Assembly: GCF_001429165.1 (NCBI RefSeq)
Contig: NZ_LMIR01000002.1
Coordinates: 1,229,261-1,293,260, forward strand
Direction: 5' to 3'
DNA length: 64,000 nucleotides
From: Agromyces sp. Root81
GTDB lineage: Bacteria; Actinomycetota; Actinomycetes; Actinomycetales; Microbacteriaceae
In this document: positions 60,618 through 64,000 of the stretch, piece after piece
Layout of the letters: each line of letters opens with the position of its first letter
How positions within the stretch are numbered: the stretch's first letter is position 1
Position numbers and translations under genes: made by a program
Notes under the pieces: model-generated
The model's database searches: none
Seen by the model: the letters and a program-made list of their open reading frames with translations, nothing else
What the model was told of the DNA's origin: nothing

Positions 60618-61433
60618 TCAGATCCTGTCTGCAGAGGTGAGGGGCGTCGGCGGCACGTCGCTCGTCACGACGGCGTCGATCGATCGGGCCGCGAGCGCGT
60701 CGGCGACGGCGTCGACGACCGCGGATCGCACGGCGACGCCGTGCAGGGGGTGGTGCCAGAACTGGAGGTGGAGCACGGCGCGCGTCGGGCTCCGCACGAT
60801 GGTCCGCAGGGCGAGTGTCTCGTGACGGTGCACCCCCATCGCGGCGGTGGCGGCGCCGATGACGACGGCGCCGAGCTCGTCAACGGCGGGTCCTCCGGTC
60901 GCGACGCGCACTTCGACGGTGCTGCGGCGGGCGCCATGCGCCGAGTTGTTCACGAGGGGGTTCTGCAGCACATCGGCGTTCGGCAGGTGCACGATCCGCC
61001 CGTCGACGGTGCGCACGATGACGGATCGGCCGTTCAGCTCCTGCACGATCCCGACGGTGCCGTCGCTCTCGATCTCATCGCCGATCCCGATCGGCCGACG
61101 GGTCTGCAGCACCACGCCGGCGGCGAAGTTGTCGGCGATGCCGCGCAGCACCAGCACGAGCACGACGCCGACGATGATGGCGACGGCGATGAGCGGCTGG
61201 ATCGAGGCGCCGAAGAAGCTGAGGGCGACGCCGACGCCGAGCAGGATGATCGCGTAGTTCACGGCCCGCACGATGAGGGTCTGCAGGGCAGGAGTGAGTG
61301 CGGGAACCTTGGCGAGGAGGCTGCGGGTGCCCTTGCGGGCGAGCACGGCGAGCACCCAGGTCGCGATCGCCGTGAGCAGCGCGAGCCCGAGACTCCACCC
61401 GTCGATGTCGAGCGATGCCACCCAGTCCGCCAC
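60618..61433 (-). CDS. Small-conductance mechanosensitive channel (MscS family)
   Basis: The 271-residue protein starts with GTG (VADWVASLDIDG; GAGG 5 nt upstream). It has three N-terminal TM helices, the pore helix region IAVAIIVGVVLVLVLRGIADNFAAGVVLQTRRPIGIGDEIES, and the beta domain with VQELNGRSVIVRTVDGRIVHLPNADVLQNPLVNNS, the MscS hallmark. It opens under membrane tension to release solutes. It is the first gene of a MscS-ClC pair. Confidence 0.93.
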   Translation of the reverse strand: MADWVASLDIDGWSLGLALLTAIATWVLAVLARKGTRSLLAKVPALTPALQTLIVRAVNYAIILLGVGVALSFFGASIQPLIAVAIIVGVVLVLVLRGIADNFAAGVVLQTRRPIGIGDEIESDGTVGIVQELNGRSVIVRTVDGRIVHLPNADVLQNPLVNNSAHGARRSTVEVRVATGGPAVDELGAVVIGAATAAMGVHRHETLALRTIVRSPTRAVLHLQFWHHPLHGVAVRSAVVDAVADALAARSIDAVVTSDVPPTPLTSADRI

Positions 61434-61606
61434 GTTCCCCTCCCGATGCCGAGGGTACCGGCGGGAGGGCCTCGACGTGGGAAGCTCGCCGCCGCGTGGC
61501 CCCGTCACAAGCCGCGCGGCATATGGACGCGCGACCGCGCCACGCGATAGGTTCGCCTCAGCGGCGCTCTATGGGGGGCGTTCATTCACAGTGAAAGGCT
61601 GCACAC

Positions 61607-62017
61607 ATGAGTTTTTGGGACAGTTTCTGGGACCTGATCTGGTGGTTCCTCTGGGCGTTCGCGTTCATCGCCTACCTGTTCGCTCTGTTCGCCATCATCG
61701 GCGACCTGTTCCGCGACCAGAAGCTCAACGGCTGGTGGAAGGCGGTGTGGATCATCTTCCTGATCTTCGTGCCGTTCATCACCGCCCTGGTGTACCTGAT
61801 CGCGCGCGGCAACAGCATGGCCCAGCGCTCGCAGAAGGACTACCAGCAGGCGCAGGCCGCGACCGACGCGTACATCCGTCAGACCGCCGGCACCGCTGCG
61901 AGCCCCTCCGATGAGATCGCGAAGGCCAAGGGCCTCCTCGACTCCGGCAGCATCACCCAGCAGGAGTTCGACCTCCTGAAGGCCAAGGCGCTCGCGCACC
62001 CCACGCAGTCCGTCTGA
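61607..62017 (+). CDS. Membrane protein with PLDc_N and SHOCT domains
   Basis: The 136-residue protein has a Trp-rich start (MSFWDSFWDLIWWFLWAFAFIAYLFALFAIIGDLFRD), a second TM helix (WWKAVWIIFLIFVPFITALVYLIARG) forming the PLDc_N two-helix module, and a C-terminal SHOCT domain (SDEIAKAKGLLDSGSITQQEFDLLKAKAL). Proteins of this kind are common in actinobacteria with unknown function. It has its own terminator at 62034. The 173-bp gap upstream (61434-61606) shows a GTGAAAGG ribosome region but no clear operator. Confidence 0.88.
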   Translation: MSFWDSFWDLIWWFLWAFAFIAYLFALFAIIGDLFRDQKLNGWWKAVWIIFLIFVPFITALVYLIARGNSMAQRSQKDYQQAQAATDAYIRQTAGTAASPSDEIAKAKGLLDSGSITQQEFDLLKAKALAHPTQSV

Positions 62018-62033
62018 TCCAAGACCTGCAGCT

Positions 62034-62066
62034 GAGAGGGTCGGATGCTTCGCATCCGACCCTTTC
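62034..62066 (+). terminator. Rho-independent terminator after the PLDc_N/SHOCT gene
   Basis: A 15-bp stem (62034-62048 with 62052-62066, GAGAGGGTCGGATGC / GCATCCGACCCTTTC) surrounds a TTC loop and ends in CCCTTTC. It lies 17 bp after the stop codon at 62017. Confidence 0.85.
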
Positions 62067-62112
62067 AGCGTCTCCGGATGCATCGACGCGACCTCTTCGT
62101 CGATGGCGGCTC

Positions 62113-62135
62113 ATCCGGACGAGAACTGTCCGGAT
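62113..62135 (+). promoter_or_regulatory. Inverted repeat upstream of the epoxide hydrolase gene
   Basis: ATCCGGAC (62113-62120) and GTCCGGAT (62128-62135) form a perfect 8-bp inverted repeat with a 7-bp spacer, 20 bp before the start. It is a candidate operator for an unlinked regulator. Confidence 0.5.
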
Positions 62136-62155
62136 CGATGCGTAGCGTCGTGGAC

Positions 62156-63310
62156 ATGACTGACGACAGCCCCCTGATCCGGCCGTTCCGCATCGATGTC
62201 CCGCAAGCCGACCTCGACGAACTGAATCGTCGTCTCGCCGAGACGCGCTGGCCCGACGAGCTGCCGGGCGTCGGCTGGTCCTACGGCACCCCCAGCGGCT
62301 ACCTGCGGCGGATCACCGACTACTGGCGGACCTCGTTCGACTGGCGCGCGCAGGAGGCGAAGCTCAACGCCTTCCCCCAGTTCACGACCACGATCGACGG
62401 CCAGAACATCCATTTCCTGCACGTCCGCTCGCCCGAGCCGAACGCCCTGCCGCTGCTGCTCACGCACGGGTGGCCGGGATCCGTCGTCGAGTTCATGGAC
62501 GTCATCGGCCCGCTCACCGACCCGGGCGCCCATGGCGGCGACCCCGCCGACGCCTTCCACGTCATCGCCCCGTCGATGCCCGGCTTCGGCTTCTCGGGCC
62601 CGACCCACGAGACCGGTTGGGACATGGCGCGGATCGCTCGCGCATGGGCGGAGCTCATGAACCGGCTGGGATACGAGCGATACGGCGCGCAGGGCGGCGA
62701 CACGGGTGCCGTGATCTCTCCGATGCTCGGCGGCATCGCCCCCGAGCACGTCGTCGGCGTGCACGTGAACGGCAGTCTCGGCTTCCCCTCAGGCGATCCG
62801 GCCGAGTTCGCGAGCCTGACCGAAGCCGAACAGGCGAGGCTCGCCGCACTGCAACGACAGATGCAGGAGGGCACCGGCTACGCGGTCATCCAGTCGACCC
62901 GACCCCAGACGATCGGCGTCGGCCTCGCGGACTCGCCAGCCGGCCAACTCGCCTGGATCATGGATCGGTTCGAGGAGTGGACCGACCCCGCCGCCCGACT
63001 TCCGGAGGACGCCGTCGACCTCGATCACCTGCTCGCCAACGTCAGCGTGTACTGGTTCACCGGCACGGCGACGTCATCCGCGAGGCTCTATCGCGAGGGT
63101 CGCGCGAACTGGGGCCGACCGACGAAGCCGAGCGAGGTGCCGTCGGGCGTCGCGGTGTTCCCCGGCGACTTCGGGATCCGGACGATCTCCGAGCGCGAGC
63201 ACAATGTCGTGCACTGGTCCGAGTTCGATCGCGGTGGCCACTTCCCGGCCATGGAGGTGCCCGACCTCCTCGTCGGCGACGTGCGCGACTTCTTCCGCGA
63301 ACTCCGCTGA
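62156..63310 (+). CDS. Epoxide hydrolase family protein (EHN-domain alpha/beta hydrolase)
   Basis: The 384-residue protein has the N-terminal EHN domain ([39 protein letters not shown]), the oxyanion motif HGWPGS, nucleophile Asp182 in AQGGDTGAV (GGDWG type) and catalytic His in [10 protein letters not shown]. These match microsomal-type epoxide hydrolases that turn epoxides into diols. I start at the ATG at 62156; the longer frame overlaps the terminator. It is convergent with the DUF998-like gene. Confidence 0.92.
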   Translation: MTDDSPLIRPFRIDVPQADLDELNRRLAETRWPDELPGVGWSYGTPSGYLRRITDYWRTSFDWRAQEAKLNAFPQFTTTIDGQNIHFLHVRSPEPNALPLLLTHGWPGSVVEFMDVIGPLTDPGAHGGDPADAFHVIAPSMPGFGFSGPTHETGWDMARIARAWAELMNRLGYERYGAQGGDTGAVISPMLGGIAPEHVVGVHVNGSLGFPSGDPAEFASLTEAEQARLAALQRQMQEGTGYAVIQSTRPQTIGVGLADSPAGQLAWIMDRFEEWTDPAARLPEDAVDLDHLLANVSVYWFTGTATSSARLYREGRANWGRPTKPSEVPSGVAVFPGDFGIRTISEREHNVVHWSEFDRGGHFPAMEVPDLLVGDVRDFFRELR

Positions 63311-63322
63311 CGTCGGGTCAGA

Positions 63323-64000
63323 TCACGACTGGGCCGACGCGACCCGGGTCCCTTCCGCGACGCGTGCGGCCGCGGCATCCGTCGACGGCTGCGCGTGCAT
63401 CGCGCCCGAGTTGCGGAGGAAGACGATGATCCAGCTGAAGATCAGCACGGCCGCGACCAGCTCGACGGCCGTGAGGTTGTAGTACCCGGTCGCGAAGAAC
63501 ACGGCGAGCACGACGACCACGCCGACGTAGACGTAGCCGAGCATGATGAACACCTTCGGCATCGTCGGGATGAACCAGCGCAGGCCGATGACGAGCACCG
63601 TGTAAGCGACCGCCATGCCGGTGGCGACCGTGTTGTGCAGGACGAAGAACTGGTCGACCGGGAAGACGCCGACGCAGGCGAGGAAGATCCCGATGAGGAT
63701 CAGGCCGACGCGCACGACGTTGCGGCCGCGCAGCTCGGCGTGGGTCGTGGTCGGCACGGCCGCGGTCGCGTACCGGGCGATGGTCGTGACGATCACGCCC
63801 GCGATGATGAGGGTCAGGTTGAAGGCGAGCGCCGAGATGTCGTTCGTCATGCCGAGCGCGCTCAGGTTCATCTGCCACCAGAGCGGATCGCTCGAGCTCA
63901 GCATGCTCGCGAGCGCCCCCACCACGAGGAACAGTGCGAGCACGAACGAGAGCAGCATCGGCGTGAGGTGCACCGAGGAGAGGAACACCGCGTAGCCGGT
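63323..64000 (-). CDS. DUF998-like multi-helix membrane protein (partial, runs off window)
   Basis: At least 221 residues are visible, with about six TM helices (LLSFVLALFLVVGALASML, AFNLTLIIAGVIVTTIARYA, VGLILIGIFLACVGVFPV and others) and LRGRNVVRVGLILIGIFLACVGVFPVDQFFVLHNTVATGMAVAYTVLVIGL, which resembles DUF998. The frame remains open to base 64000, so the true N-terminus lies outside. Function unknown. Confidence 0.7.
   Translation of the reverse strand, partial: TGYAVFLSSVHLTPMLLSFVLALFLVVGALASMLSSSDPLWWQMNLSALGMTNDISALAFNLTLIIAGVIVTTIARYATAAVPTTTHAELRGRNVVRVGLILIGIFLACVGVFPVDQFFVLHNTVATGMAVAYTVLVIGLRWFIPTMPKVFIMLGYVYVGVVVVLAVFFATGYYNLTAVELVAAVLIFSWIIVFLRNSGAMHAQPSTDAAAARVAEGTRVASAQS

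Overview
This is a high-GC (about 70% by eye) actinobacterial chromosome segment. ATGA/GTGA gene overlaps, TATAAT-type -10 boxes next to start codons, an HspR (HAIR) operator in front of clpB, deazaflavin-type oxidoreductases, SHOCT proteins and the very frequent octamer GGCATCCG all fit Microbacteriaceae, with Agromyces as my best guess (inference). I see no rRNA, tRNA, CRISPR array, transposase or phage gene.

Layout. 1-7.4 kb: an EXPERA membrane protein, an ArsR-SulP operon, a NarL-type two-component pair, panD, a cupin, and an ArsR-SRPBCC-reductase operon under a perfect inverted-repeat operator. 7.4-23 kb: a peptide and D-amino-acid locus. An oligopeptide ABC importer (dppA, dppB, dppC and a fused dppDF) is followed by three hydrolases without signal peptides (C45 Ntn-type, class-A beta-lactamase fold, C39-type). 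A second minus-strand operon carries a GNAT acyltransferase, a SIS protein without an evident HTH, a fusion of an N-acylamino-acid racemase with a class-IV aminotransferase, an M19 dipeptidase and a glutamine amidotransferase. An M20 hydrolase lies between them. Four copies of ATAYGRTTCRTAT sit at the dppA and GNAT/M20 promoters and tie the parts together. GNAT, racemase and M20 match the three steps known from Geobacillus for irreversible D- to L-amino acid conversion through N-succinyl intermediates. The fusion and the peptide importer and hydrolases extend that pathway into what looks like uptake and use of D-residue peptides such as peptidoglycan stem peptides.

23-35 kb: Lrp/AsnC regulator, ABC exporter, threonine aldolase, APC permease with TetR regulator and operator, nitroreductase, MFS/MarR pair, an alcohol dehydrogenase pair and a carboxylesterase. 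35-49.5 kb: secreted subtilase, MFS, HspR-controlled clpB without its N-domain, an internally deleted YceI remnant, a DUF6194/double-MerR pair, an LLM oxidoreductase, two small unknown genes each preceded by a copy of a ~60-bp structured repeat, and an APC permease/alcohol dehydrogenase pair divergent from a PucR regulator. 51-55 kb: Ddn-type oxidoreductase and a type III PKS, methyltransferase, flavin hydroxylase operon (phenolic lipid type) with a 28-bp perfect hairpin between PKS and methyltransferase. 55-64 kb: a membrane and stress transport block (SHOCT, DUF6325, AI-2E family, GAP, SulP, ClC, MscS, SHOCT/PLDc_N), an epoxide hydrolase, and a membrane protein cut by the window end.

Most convergent gene ends are separated by long perfect GC-rich hairpins, several built from the GGCATCCGCTC motif. 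Functions are read from motifs and recalled family features; no database search was run.
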